This document shows, piece by piece, positions 43,145 to 53,199 of a stretch of 64,000 nucleotides of DNA. Under the pieces are notes generated by a model that saw only the letters and a list, made by a program, of their open reading frames with translations, searched no databases and was not told where the DNA came from. Position 1 is the first letter of the stretch. Every line of letters begins with the position of its first letter. A program made the translations under genes and the position numbers. This DNA is from an uncultured Pelagibacteraceae bacterium (lineage in GTDB: Bacteria > Pseudomonadota > Alphaproteobacteria > Pelagibacterales > Pelagibacteraceae): contig CACHMJ010000002.1 in assembly GCA_902580895.1 (NCBI GenBank), positions 1 to 64,000 of the forward strand. Direction: 5' to 3'.

Positions 43145-43969
43145 ATGGCAAAATATATTGTAGAAACTTATTATACGTGCACTTTTAAAGTAAATCATTA
43201 TCTGGACGAGGTAAATGAAACTGAACTTAAAAATCTTGAAAAAAGAGATGATGGTAAATTTGAAATTTTAGAAGTTAAATTAGATAATAGAAAGACAAAA
43301 AGTCTTGATCCAAATACTAAAAAAAATGACCAAAATAATAAAATTGATTTAATTCAAACCCAGAATGAAAACAAAACTACAAATGTTGAAAAAATAGTTT
43401 CTCAGTCTTTTGTAAAATCTGAAAAATCAGGAAAAAGATTTAGTATGCCCGACAGAAGAAAAGGTTATATTCAAAAAGCAACAATTGGTGACCATAAAGT
43501 ATATTTACATACCGGCGAATATGAAGATGGAAAAATTGGAGAAATCTTTATTGATACTAGTAAAGAAGGAGAGCTTGTCAAAGCTTTGATGAATAATTTT
43601 GCAATTGCTGTCTCACTTGGCCTTCAATATGGGGTTCCATTGGATGAATTTGTGAGTGCTTTTATAGGAACTAAATTTGAACCTTCAGGCAAAGTAAATG
43701 GAAATGACAGAATTTTAAGTGCCTCTTCAATTTTAGATTATATATTTAGAGAACTAGCGATTTCCTATCTTAATAGAGAAGATTTGGCACACACTCCTTC
43801 AATAGGTAATTTAGATACATCATCTTCAGATGAAAAAGGTTCAGATGAACAAAATCAATTACTCAAAATAGTAAAGGATATAACAAGTAAAGGATTTGTA
43901 AGAAATAATTATAAAAAAAATCTGGTCGATTTATCCGATGTTAAAATTAGTCTTAAAGGTAAAAAATAA
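43145..43969 (+). CDS. Stand-alone protein resembling C-terminal (TSCPD-type) region of B12-dependent ribonucleotide reductase
   Basis: [73 protein letters not shown]...[15 protein letters not shown] matches the NrdJ C-terminal region; no catalytic barrel. Confidence 0.8.
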   Translation: MAKYIVETYYTCTFKVNHYLDEVNETELKNLEKRDDGKFEILEVKLDNRKTKSLDPNTKKNDQNNKIDLIQTQNENKTTNVEKIVSQSFVKSEKSGKRFSMPDRRKGYIQKATIGDHKVYLHTGEYEDGKIGEIFIDTSKEGELVKALMNNFAIAVSLGLQYGVPLDEFVSAFIGTKFEPSGKVNGNDRILSASSILDYIFRELAISYLNREDLAHTPSIGNLDTSSSDEKGSDEQNQLLKIVKDITSKGFVRNNYKKNLVDLSDVKISLKGKK

Positions 43970-45754
43970 TTACTTTTTATTTTTTATTAATAAGTTTAAT
44001 TCCTTGAGTTGATTTTCACTAACATTAGAGGGTGCATTCATCATTAAATCTTGTGCATTTTGATTCATAGGAAACATTGTAACCTCCCGAATATTTTTTT
44101 CATTTGCTAGTAACATTATTATTCTATCAATACCTGGAGCAATTCCGCCATGTGGAGGTGCACCATAACTTAATGCATTAATCATCCCGCTAAATTTTTG
44201 ATCAACGTCAGATTTAGAATAACCTGCAATATCAAATAATTTATACATAAGTTCTGGTATATGATTTCTAATTGCACCTGATGATAATTCAATTCCATTA
44301 CATACAATATCATATTGATACGCTAGTATTTCTAATGGTTTTTCAAAATCTATTTTATTTATATCTCCTTGCGGCATTGAAAAAGGATTATGACTAAATT
44401 TAATTTTGTTGGTTTGATTATCTATTTCATACATTGGATAATCTACAATCCAGCAGAATGCAAAAATATTTTCATCTATTAGATCTAAATCTTTTCCAAT
44501 TTTATCTCTAGCTAATGAAGTAATTTTTTCAACTTCTTCTTGTTTACCACAAGCAAAGAAAATACTGTCGCCTACTTCTGCATAAGTTTTGGCCATTATT
44601 TCATTTAGAGAGTCTTTAGAAAAAAACTTACCTATGGGGCCTTTTGCTAAAATTTCTTTTTCCTTTTCAATAGAAAAATAAGCAAGTCCTGAGGCACCTT
44701 GTTCTTTAGCCCATTTATCAATATTATCAAAAAAACTTCTAGGTTTATTTTTTGTATTTTTTGTAACAATACATCTTACTTTAGATCCAGACTTAACAAG
44801 TTTTTTAAAAATCTCAAATGAAACGTCTTCTCTTAAAAAAATTTCAGTAATGTCATTTATAATAAGTGGATTTCTTAAATCTGGTTTATCAGTTCCATAT
44901 TTAATCATTGACTCTTTAAAAGAAATTCTTGGAAATTCATCAAATAATAATTTTTTATTTGAAAACTTCTTAAATGTATTAACAAACAATTTTTCTACCA
45001 CATTAAATACGTCCTCTTGTTCCACAAATGACATTTCTAAATCTAACTGATAGAACTCTCCAGGACTTCTATCAGCTCTAGCATCTTCATCTCGAAAACA
45101 AGGTGCAATTTGGAAATATTTGTCAAAACCAGAAACCATCACCAGTTGTTTAAATTGTTGAGGTGCTTGTGGAAGTGCATAAAATTTTCCAGGATTTAAT
45201 CTACTTGGAACCAAAAAATCTCTTGCTCCTTCAGGACTTGAAGACGTTAAAATTGGTGTTTGAAATTCTAAAAATCCTAGTTTGTTCATCTCATTCCTGA
45301 TAAATGAAATGACTTTTGATCTTAATATTATATTTTCATGGATTTTTTTTCGTCTTAAATCTAAAAAGCGATACTTCAGTCTTATTTCTTCTGAATACTC
45401 ACGATCACTAAAAACTGGTAAAGGTAGTTCCTTGCATTCACCAAGAATTTGAAAGTTTTTAATTACAACTTCAATCTTTCCAGTTTCAATGTCCTTATTA
45501 ATTGCCTCCTGTGATCTTTCAACTACTTTTCCATAAATTTTAATTACCGTTTCTAATTGTATTTTTTCTAATTTTTTAAAATCAGAATTTTCTTTATCAA
45601 TAGTACATTGTGTTATTCCATAATTATCTCTCAAATCTATAAACAAAAGATTCCCATGATCTCTTTTTTTATTTATCCAGCCAGAAAGAGTTATTTCTTC
45701 TCCAACGTTTTCGCTTCTTAATTCATTGCATTTATGAGTTCTAAATTTGTTCAA
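43970..45754 (-). CDS. aspS: Aspartyl-tRNA synthetase
   Basis: GWINKKRDHGNLLFIDLRD, FQIAPCFRDEDARADRSPGEFYQLDLEMSF, GIAPGIDRIIMLL. Confidence 0.95.
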   Translation of the reverse strand: MNKFRTHKCNELRSENVGEEITLSGWINKKRDHGNLLFIDLRDNYGITQCTIDKENSDFKKLEKIQLETVIKIYGKVVERSQEAINKDIETGKIEVVIKNFQILGECKELPLPVFSDREYSEEIRLKYRFLDLRRKKIHENIILRSKVISFIRNEMNKLGFLEFQTPILTSSSPEGARDFLVPSRLNPGKFYALPQAPQQFKQLVMVSGFDKYFQIAPCFRDEDARADRSPGEFYQLDLEMSFVEQEDVFNVVEKLFVNTFKKFSNKKLLFDEFPRISFKESMIKYGTDKPDLRNPLIINDITEIFLREDVSFEIFKKLVKSGSKVRCIVTKNTKNKPRSFFDNIDKWAKEQGASGLAYFSIEKEKEILAKGPIGKFFSKDSLNEIMAKTYAEVGDSIFFACGKQEEVEKITSLARDKIGKDLDLIDENIFAFCWIVDYPMYEIDNQTNKIKFSHNPFSMPQGDINKIDFEKPLEILAYQYDIVCNGIELSSGAIRNHIPELMYKLFDIAGYSKSDVDQKFSGMINALSYGAPPHGGIAPGIDRIIMLLANEKNIREVTMFPMNQNAQDLMMNAPSNVSENQLKELNLLIKNKK

Positions 45755-46417
45755 TTATTCTCCTAAGACTTCCTTAATAATTTTAAAATCAATCGATTTT
45801 TTTTTTTTTAAACTTAGTTGATCGACCTTATATATGAATTCATATATTTTACTATATGATCTCTCAATTCTTTTAATAATAAAATCAATGAATTTATGAT
45901 CTAAAGCAATTTGCCTATCAGATAAATTTTTTAATATAATCGCAAATATTAACTCATCATCTGGTTTTTCAATGTTTAACAAAATAAAATTTTTTGTTCT
46001 AGATTTTAAATCTTTTAAATCAAAGGCTATATTCACTATTGGTATTGAAGATGTAACAATAATAAATTTATTATCTTGTTCAATTAAATTTAGAAGACTG
46101 TAAAATAATTTTTCGTCAATATCCGTTGATATATTTTCTATAATAATGTTTTCGTAAATTTTTATTTTTTTTAGATCATTATCTCTTAAAGATTTACCCT
46201 CAAGCTTGATACCTTTATTTTTTTGTAAAAAAATATTCATTAAATGAGATTTTCCTGAAAGTTTTTCACCAATTACATTAACAAAATTTTTCTCCCATTT
46301 TGGCCATAAATTTAAAAAATCAAAAACATGCTTGTTGCTTTTAGAGAGGTAGAAATCCTCATATTTAAAGTTTTTGTCGTAATCAAATTTAATTATTGTT
46401 TGATCTGAGTCTCTCAT
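45755..46417 (-). CDS. DnaA-related regulator HdaA-like
   Basis: WPKWEKNFVNVIGEKLSGKSHLMNIF; size and conserved context near purM. Confidence 0.78.
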   Translation of the reverse strand: MRDSDQTIIKFDYDKNFKYEDFYLSKSNKHVFDFLNLWPKWEKNFVNVIGEKLSGKSHLMNIFLQKNKGIKLEGKSLRDNDLKKIKIYENIIIENISTDIDEKLFYSLLNLIEQDNKFIIVTSSIPIVNIAFDLKDLKSRTKNFILLNIEKPDDELIFAIILKNLSDRQIALDHKFIDFIIKRIERSYSKIYEFIYKVDQLSLKKKKSIDFKIIKEVLGE

Positions 46418-47493
46418 TCAATCATCCAAACTTTTTTTTGTGTATTTAGATTATATTTTTTATTTTTCATTAAATTAATAAAATTTTGTACTGTTCCATT
46501 GAACAAAACTTCATAAAATATGAATTCTTTATTAAATTTTTGCACAGAGTAGTCACTCACTAAGTCTATTTCACTTAAAAATAATTCAAAATTATTTGAT
46601 TTTTTTAAATTGTCATTTTTAATTTTAATTATAATTGGAAGTTTTATGGAAGTATTTATTTCATTTAATTTTTTCCAAGTATTCTCGTATTGTTTTTTTA
46701 GGTTTTCAACTAGTATATTGAGATCTTCATTATTATTTAAATTAAGGTTTTGAAATGAATTATTTTTAATTATTTCATTTTCATCATTATATATTTTTGA
46801 TAAGACTCTAATTTCGTTATTACTTTTAAATATTAAAGAGATAATATAGTTATCTAAATAATACTTTTTTGTAATCTCACTAAAATCATAAGTTTCTATA
46901 TTGTTGAAATTTTTTTTTATTAGATTTAAATCTTCAAGATCCTCTGATGGTAACAAATACTCAATTAATTCATAGGATTTTAAATTAGTATTCCAATTAT
47001 TATAAATTGGATTATTAGAAAAAATTAATAAATCATTCATCTTTTCATCAATTATAATTGGGAAAAATAAAAATTTTTCATTAATAATTTGAGAAGGATA
47101 TATATTTCTTTTTTCTAAATAATCAAAAATTTTTCTTTTATTGAAAGAAACTCCAAGAATAACATTATAATCTTGGTTTATAAATTTTTCCTCTTCAATT
47201 GAAAATGTCTCGATCATACTCTTTATTTCATTTAGATTAAAAATTTCTAATTTTTTATAATCTGATGATTTCGTTAATTTATAAATTAATTCTAAAAAAG
47301 CTTTCCTAAAACCATCATCAATTACTTTATTTTTATCAAAATTTTTTTTAAATGGTTTCGAAATTTCTATATTATTGATTTCAAAAGATTTTGCTCTTAC
47401 TTTTTCTGTGGAAAAAAAAAATATTATTAAAGCTAGAATACAAAAAAAAATATATAAACGTCTATAATAATACATACAAAATTTAAAAGACAT
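46414..47493 (-). CDS. DUF2066 family secreted/membrane protein
   Basis: N-terminal hydrophobic segment; R-KAFLELIYKLT pattern; context hda-DUF2066-purMN. Start may be the internal Met near 47475. Confidence 0.65.
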   Translation of the reverse strand: MSFKFCMYYYRRLYIFFCILALIIFFFSTEKVRAKSFEINNIEISKPFKKNFDKNKVIDDGFRKAFLELIYKLTKSSDYKKLEIFNLNEIKSMIETFSIEEEKFINQDYNVILGVSFNKRKIFDYLEKRNIYPSQIINEKFLFFPIIIDEKMNDLLIFSNNPIYNNWNTNLKSYELIEYLLPSEDLEDLNLIKKNFNNIETYDFSEITKKYYLDNYIISLIFKSNNEIRVLSKIYNDENEIIKNNSFQNLNLNNNEDLNILVENLKKQYENTWKKLNEINTSIKLPIIIKIKNDNLKKSNNFELFLSEIDLVSDYSVQKFNKEFIFYEVLFNGTVQNFINLMKNKKYNLNTQKKVWMIE

Positions 47494-47497
47494 AATA

Positions 47498-48532
47498 ATG
47501 AAAAAAAATCTCTTTACCTATAAAAAAAGTGGGGTCAATATTGATGCAGCTGATAAATTTATAAGTTTCATATCTAACATTTCATCAAAAAAAAGAGGCA
47601 ATAAAAAGAATGCCAATATCGGAGGTTTTGGTTCTGTCTCAGATCTACCCAAGGACATCAAAAATCCACAAATAGTAGCTTGCACTGATGGTGTGGGAAC
47701 CAAAATTGAAATTGCAAACTTACTAAATAAATATGACACTATAGGAATAGATCTGGTCGCTATGAGTGTAAATGATTTAATTGTGCAAGGTGCAAAACCT
47801 TTGTTTTTTTTAGACTACATTTCAATTAATAAAATTAATTTAAAAAAAATGAAATTGATAATTCGTGGAATAATTAAGGGATGTGATATTTCGCAATGTA
47901 GTTTAGTTGGTGGTGAGACTGCCGAAATGCCAGATACTTATGAAAAAGGTAAATTTGATATAGCTGGTTTCGCAGTTGGAATTACGGATAAAAAAAAAAT
48001 ACTTAATAAAAAAAAAATTAAAAAAGGAGATTTAATTCTAGCCGTACCATCAAGTGGTTTACATTCAAATGGTTTTTCTCTGGTGAGACATTTATTAAGA
48101 TTAAAAAAAATAGATATAAAAAGAGATCCTTTTCTTAAAATGGAACTAATAAAACCAACCAAAATTTATGTAAAAGAAATCTTAAATCTTGTAAAAAGAG
48201 ATCTTTTAAATGGTTGTGCTAATATTACTGGTGGTGGGTTAGCTGATAATATTGGTAGAATTATACCTAATAACTTATCTGCAGAAATAGATTTGAATAA
48301 AATTATACCCCTAAATATTTTTTATTGGCTTAAAAAAAATAAAATTAGTGACAAAGAAATGCTTAAAACTTTTAATTGTGGAGTTGGATTTTGTCTTATA
48401 ATAAATCCCAAAAATATAAGAAAAATCGATAAATTTTTTTCAAAACAATACAAACCTTATATTATTGGAAAAATTTCTAAAAACAGAAATAAAAATAAAG
48501 TAAGACTTAATGGTAAAATTAACTGGATATAA
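47498..48532 (+). CDS. purM: Phosphoribosylformylglycinamidine cyclo-ligase
   Basis: TYKKSGVNIDAADKFI, ACTDGVGTKIEIA, GGGLADNIGRIIP. Confidence 0.95.
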   Translation: MKKNLFTYKKSGVNIDAADKFISFISNISSKKRGNKKNANIGGFGSVSDLPKDIKNPQIVACTDGVGTKIEIANLLNKYDTIGIDLVAMSVNDLIVQGAKPLFFLDYISINKINLKKMKLIIRGIIKGCDISQCSLVGGETAEMPDTYEKGKFDIAGFAVGITDKKKILNKKKIKKGDLILAVPSSGLHSNGFSLVRHLLRLKKIDIKRDPFLKMELIKPTKIYVKEILNLVKRDLLNGCANITGGGLADNIGRIIPNNLSAEIDLNKIIPLNIFYWLKKNKISDKEMLKTFNCGVGFCLIINPKNIRKIDKFFSKQYKPYIIGKISKNRNKNKVRLNGKINWI

Positions 48533-49091
48533 AAAGGTTAATACTGCAGTTTTTATTTCTGGCACTGGAACTAATTTAAAGTCTTTAATAAGATTTTCTA
48601 GAACAAAAAAATCACCTATTTCTATTGATTTAATAGTTTCAAGTAATCCTAAAGCTAAAGGTTTAAAGCTTGGCAAAATCTACAAGATAAAAAAAAAAGT
48701 ATTTAATTTTAATAAAAAAATTAAAATAGAAAATCAGATACTTTCTGTTTTAAAGGGTCATGAGATTAAGATGATATGTTTAGCAGGATTTATGAAAATT
48801 TTATCCAAAAATTTTATCACTAAATTTAAAGGGAAAATTTTGAATATTCATCCCTCACTGCTTCCTAAATATAAAGGATTAAACACTCATGAAAGAGCAT
48901 TAAATGATAATGAAAAATATTCAGGGTGCACTGTTCATTTTGTCACTTCAAAATTAGATTCTGGAAAAATTATTTTACAAAAGAAAGTAAAAATCTCAAA
49001 AAATGAGACAAAGAGCTCTCTTGCTAAAAAAGTGCTCGTTCAAGAACATAAAATTTATTCAAAAGCAATATTAAAATTATTTAATCTTTAA
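48510..49091 (+). CDS. purN: Phosphoribosylglycinamide formyltransferase
   Basis: VFISGTGTNLKSLI, LAGFMKILS, NIHPSLLPKYKGLNTHERAL. Confidence 0.94.
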   Translation: MVKLTGYKKVNTAVFISGTGTNLKSLIRFSRTKKSPISIDLIVSSNPKAKGLKLGKIYKIKKKVFNFNKKIKIENQILSVLKGHEIKMICLAGFMKILSKNFITKFKGKILNIHPSLLPKYKGLNTHERALNDNEKYSGCTVHFVTSKLDSGKIILQKKVKISKNETKSSLAKKVLVQEHKIYSKAILKLFNL

Positions 49092-49491
49092 AAAAGAAAT
49101 CAATTTCTATTTTAGCATTATCAACACTATCAGATCCATGCACAGAATTTTTGTCAATTGAAATCCCATATTTTTTTCTTATAGTTCCATCCTCTGCATC
49201 TTTTGGATTTGTAGCTCCCATGAGTTCTCTGTTTCCTTTTACTGCATTCTCTTTTTGAAGAACCATAACAACTATTGGACCCGATGAAAGATAGTCACAT
49301 AAATCATTATAAAATGGCTTAGTTTCGTGCACTTTATAAAATTTTTCAGCCTCGGACTTATCAATTTGAATTTTTTTTTCATTAAGAATTTTAAAACCAT
49401 TATTTTTAAACATCTCTTTAATTTCACCTTCAAGATTTCTTTCTACAGCGTCAGGTTTTATAATGGATAATGTTTGTTCAATATTACTCAT
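49081..49491 (-). CDS. ndk: Nucleoside diphosphate kinase
   Basis: TLSIIKPDAVERNL, GATNPKDAEDGTIRKKYGISIDKNSVHGSDS. Confidence 0.95.
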   Translation of the reverse strand: MSNIEQTLSIIKPDAVERNLEGEIKEMFKNNGFKILNEKKIQIDKSEAEKFYKVHETKPFYNDLCDYLSSGPIVVMVLQKENAVKGNRELMGATNPKDAEDGTIRKKYGISIDKNSVHGSDSVDNAKIEIDFFFKD

Positions 49492-50950
49492 AATGATCCT
49501 CTATAAGTTTATTTAATAATCTAACTCCGTAACCTGTTGCACCTCCTGAATTTAAGGCTCCACCATATTTAGAAAATGCCATTCCAGCTATGTCTAAATG
49601 AGCCCAGGGTGTTTCATTTAATATAAATCTTTGTAAAAATTGTGCAGCAGTAGTTGAACCAGCTCCACCAACGTAATTAATATTTTGCATATCGGCATTT
49701 TTTGAATCTATTAATTTATCATAATTTTTATTTAACGGCATTCTCCAGACTTTTTCTTCAACATATTCACCTGACTTAATTAATTGTTTAGATAATTTAT
49801 CATCATTTGAAAATAAACCCGCATATTCAGAACCTAGTGAAACAATAATAGCTCCTGTTAAAGTTGCTAAATCCACAATAAACTTTGGTTTAAACTTTTC
49901 CTCAGTAAAAGTAAGTGCATCTGCAAGTACAAGTCTTCCCTCTGCATCGGTATTTAAAATTTCAACTGTTTTACCGCTATAAGACTTAACAATATCACCA
50001 GGTCTTTGTGCATTTCCTCCAGGCATATTTTCTACTAGTCCAACAACTCCAACTGCATTAATTTTTGCTTTTCTTAGAGCTAAAGTTTTCATTAATCCGA
50101 CTACTACTGCAGAACCAGCCATATCATAAGTCATGTCCTCCATAAACTTAGCTGGCTTTAAAGATATTCCTCCAGTATCAAAACAAACACCTTTGCCAAC
50201 AAAAGCTAGAGGTTTAGATTTATTTTTTGATCCATTCCATTCCATTGTTACAAGATAGGACCCTCTAATACTTCCTTGACCAACACCAAGTAATGTATTC
50301 ATACCTAATTTTTTTAACTCTCTATCGTTATAAATCTTTATTTTTAATCCAAATTTACTTAAAGATTTTATTCGTTTTGCATATTCATCTGGATGTAGTA
50401 CATTTCCAGGTTCGGATACTAAATCTCTGGTATAAAAAGTCCCCTCCTCTATAGATTTAAATTTTAATTGATCTTTATAATTAGGAATATTCTTACCTAT
50501 AACATTAATATTGATATCACCTTCATTTTTTTTTGTTTTATATTTTTCAAATTTATAAGATTTTAACTTAATCCCATGTAAAAAATATCCCACAATATTT
50601 CGTCTTTTATCAATAGTATCTGAGTTAACACTAATATGTTTTTCTTTTAATTCTTTTAAAATATCGTAACATTTAGCGCCTAAATTTTCTGCATCAGCAT
50701 CTGAAAGGTTTTTTTTAAGTGAAACTAAAATTATTTTCTTTTTTGAGCTAATGTTAAAATTTATAACTTTTTTTTTTGTACCTTTTTTATTTAGCAAATC
50801 GGAAATGTAAGAATATTCAGAATTAGAGATATATTTTTTTAAAGCGGTAATTTTGAATCCTTCATCAACAAATAATATTAAGTTTCCATTAGATTTTGCT
50901 GAAACCTGGCTTTTATATGTGATTTTAATATTCATAAAATTTAAATACAA
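49484..50950 (-). CDS. pepA: Leucyl aminopeptidase (start likely internal MNIKITYKSQ)
   Basis: VGKGVCFDTGGISLKP, MTYDMAGSAVVVG, NTDAEGRLVLADAL. Confidence 0.94.
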   Translation of the reverse strand: MYLNFMNIKITYKSQVSAKSNGNLILFVDEGFKITALKKYISNSEYSYISDLLNKKGTKKKVINFNISSKKKIILVSLKKNLSDADAENLGAKCYDILKELKEKHISVNSDTIDKRRNIVGYFLHGIKLKSYKFEKYKTKKNEGDININVIGKNIPNYKDQLKFKSIEEGTFYTRDLVSEPGNVLHPDEYAKRIKSLSKFGLKIKIYNDRELKKLGMNTLLGVGQGSIRGSYLVTMEWNGSKNKSKPLAFVGKGVCFDTGGISLKPAKFMEDMTYDMAGSAVVVGLMKTLALRKAKINAVGVVGLVENMPGGNAQRPGDIVKSYSGKTVEILNTDAEGRLVLADALTFTEEKFKPKFIVDLATLTGAIIVSLGSEYAGLFSNDDKLSKQLIKSGEYVEEKVWRMPLNKNYDKLIDSKNADMQNINYVGGAGSTTAAQFLQRFILNETPWAHLDIAGMAFSKYGGALNSGGATGYGVRLLNKLIEDHYE

Positions 50951-50995
50951 TCTATACGAGATAATGTTATATATGAGTAAAACAATTATATTTCA

Positions 50996-52117
50996 ATGGA
51001 AAAAATACTTTTTAGAAAATTTATTCTTGATGTATCCCTGAGGGCTTTAATTATCATATTTACAATTGGTCTAATAGTTTGGATTATTCAGGCAGTCAAT
51101 TATTTAGATTTTGTAATTGATGACGGTCATAATTTCTCGATCTATTTTTACTATAATTTATTTAATTTTCCAAAAATTTTTCATCGAATTTTACCTTTTG
51201 TATTTGGAATTTCTATTTTTTTTGAATTACTTAAATACGAAAAAAATAATGAATTGTTAATATTTTGGACCAATGGGGTGACCAAAAAAAAATTTATTCT
51301 TAATCTAATAAATTTCGCATTTGTTGTGATGTTTCTTCAAATATTAATTGGAAGTATTATATCTCCAGCAAGTCAATTAAAGGCAAGATCAATTCTTAAA
51401 GAATCAAACATGGATTTTTTACCAAATTTGATAAAACAAGGAAAATTTATAGATGCTGTATCAGGCTTAACTATTTTTATAAATGAGAGAGTCAGTGAAG
51501 ATACCTTTAAAAATATTTTTATTCAAGAAGGGGACTTATTTGATTTAAAAAAAAATGACAATCAAATAATCTTTGCAAAAGAGGGTATTTTGATTAATGA
51601 AAATAAAAAAATATTTAGATTACTTAATGGAAAAATTATCAGCACCAATAATAAAAAATTAATTGGTTTTGAATTTGATAAAATAGATTATAATTTATCG
51701 AATTTAAATTCAAAAACTATAAAAAAAGCTAAAATACAAGAGCTGCCCTCATCAAAAATAATTAAGTGTTCTTTAAGTTTGTTAAATGAAAATATTTATA
51801 TTGATGAAATGTTTAGATGTGAAAAAAGCAGATTAAAAAATCTTAATCAAGAAATTTATAAAAGATTTATAAAGCCATTTTATATTCCGCTATTAGCTTT
51901 GATAAGTTGTTTTTTGTTAACCTTTTCTAAAGTTCAAAATAATTTTACATTAAAATCAACTAAAGTTTTTTTATATGTATTTCTTGCTCTAGTAATATCA
52001 GAAACACTCATGAGATATGCTGAGGACTCAAAAATTCAGTTTATTTTTATAATACTAGTTCCATTTATATTTTATTTTTTGATTTACAACTATTTAATTA
52101 AGAGAGTTAATTCATGA
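50996..52117 (+). CDS. lptF: LPS export permease LptF
   Basis: YjgP/YjgQ topology; followed by lptG-lptD. Confidence 0.88.
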   Translation: MEKILFRKFILDVSLRALIIIFTIGLIVWIIQAVNYLDFVIDDGHNFSIYFYYNLFNFPKIFHRILPFVFGISIFFELLKYEKNNELLIFWTNGVTKKKFILNLINFAFVVMFLQILIGSIISPASQLKARSILKESNMDFLPNLIKQGKFIDAVSGLTIFINERVSEDTFKNIFIQEGDLFDLKKNDNQIIFAKEGILINENKKIFRLLNGKIISTNNKKLIGFEFDKIDYNLSNLNSKTIKKAKIQELPSSKIIKCSLSLLNENIYIDEMFRCEKSRLKNLNQEIYKRFIKPFYIPLLALISCFLLTFSKVQNNFTLKSTKVFLYVFLALVISETLMRYAEDSKIQFIFIILVPFIFYFLIYNYLIKRVNS

Positions 52118-53199
52118 TTAAAACATTTGATAGATATTTTATTAAATTATTTTTTAAAAAGATAATTTTACTTACTCTAATTTTTTTTTCATTAACATTT
52201 ATTCTTACTTTATTTGAAGAAATAACTTTTTTTAGTGACTCATCTAAATCAGCATTTCATTTACCATTTATGATTACTCTACTTAATGTGCCTGCAACAC
52301 TATTGGAATTAGTTCCATTCATAGTTCTAATTTCAACTCAACTTTTTTTTGTTGAGATTATCAAAAAGAAAGAAAATGAATTAATTAAAATCAATAGGTT
52401 AGACAATTTTTATTTGATTAAATTACTTGCGTTCTGCTCTTTTTTATTTGGTATAATAATTATTACAATATACTATCCTGTATCATCTAAGTTAAAATTT
52501 TTTTATTTTGATATAAAAAATATCTATTCTGAAGACGCTAAATACCTTAAACATTACAGTGGTAATGGACTATGGATTAAAGACGAAATTGATGGGGAAA
52601 TTTATATTATTAATGGGTCATCAGACAATAAAGAAAAATTTCTCAAAAATGTGTTTATTACAAAATTTGATAAAAATTTTGATATAGTCGAGAGCATTTC
52701 ATCAAGAAAAGCTGATATCACCTCAAATGAGTGGATAATAGAAAATCCAATAATATTCAGAGATAACCAGCAAATTCAATTAAAGGAAAATATAAGACTA
52801 ATTAGTCATTTTAATTTTGACAAAATAAATAAAACTTTTAGAGATCTTAATTCACTTAATTTATTTGAATTAATGAATTTAAAAAAAGAAAATGAGTTAT
52901 TGGGATATTCCTCACAAGAAGTTGATTTACATTTTTTAAGAATCATTTCATTGCCAATTTATTTAAGTATTATGGTTATTATTTCTGCAATTATTATGTT
53001 AAATATTAAGCGGGATAGACCTTATATATTTCACGTTTTACTAGGAATTTTGTTATCTGTTATTATCTATTATATAAATAACATTTTCAATATTTTTGGA
53101 TTAACTGATAAAATACCTGTTTATTTATCTATATTTTTTCCAATTATTTTTTTAAGTATTATCTCAACAATAGGTTTAGTAAGAATTAATGAAAAATAA
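52114..53199 (+). CDS. lptG: LPS export permease LptG
   Basis: DRYFIKLFFKKI...; YjgP/YjgQ family. Confidence 0.88.
   Translation: MIKTFDRYFIKLFFKKIILLTLIFFSLTFILTLFEEITFFSDSSKSAFHLPFMITLLNVPATLLELVPFIVLISTQLFFVEIIKKKENELIKINRLDNFYLIKLLAFCSFLFGIIIITIYYPVSSKLKFFYFDIKNIYSEDAKYLKHYSGNGLWIKDEIDGEIYIINGSSDNKEKFLKNVFITKFDKNFDIVESISSRKADITSNEWIIENPIIFRDNQQIQLKENIRLISHFNFDKINKTFRDLNSLNLFELMNLKKENELLGYSSQEVDLHFLRIISLPIYLSIMVIISAIIMLNIKRDRPYIFHVLLGILLSVIIYYINNIFNIFGLTDKIPVYLSIFFPIIFLSIISTIGLVRINEK

Noticed and set aside
48510-48532. purM/purN overlap as possible frameshift or fusion
   Set aside because: Short same-strand overlap with normal start and stop is common in streamlined genomes; both proteins look complete.
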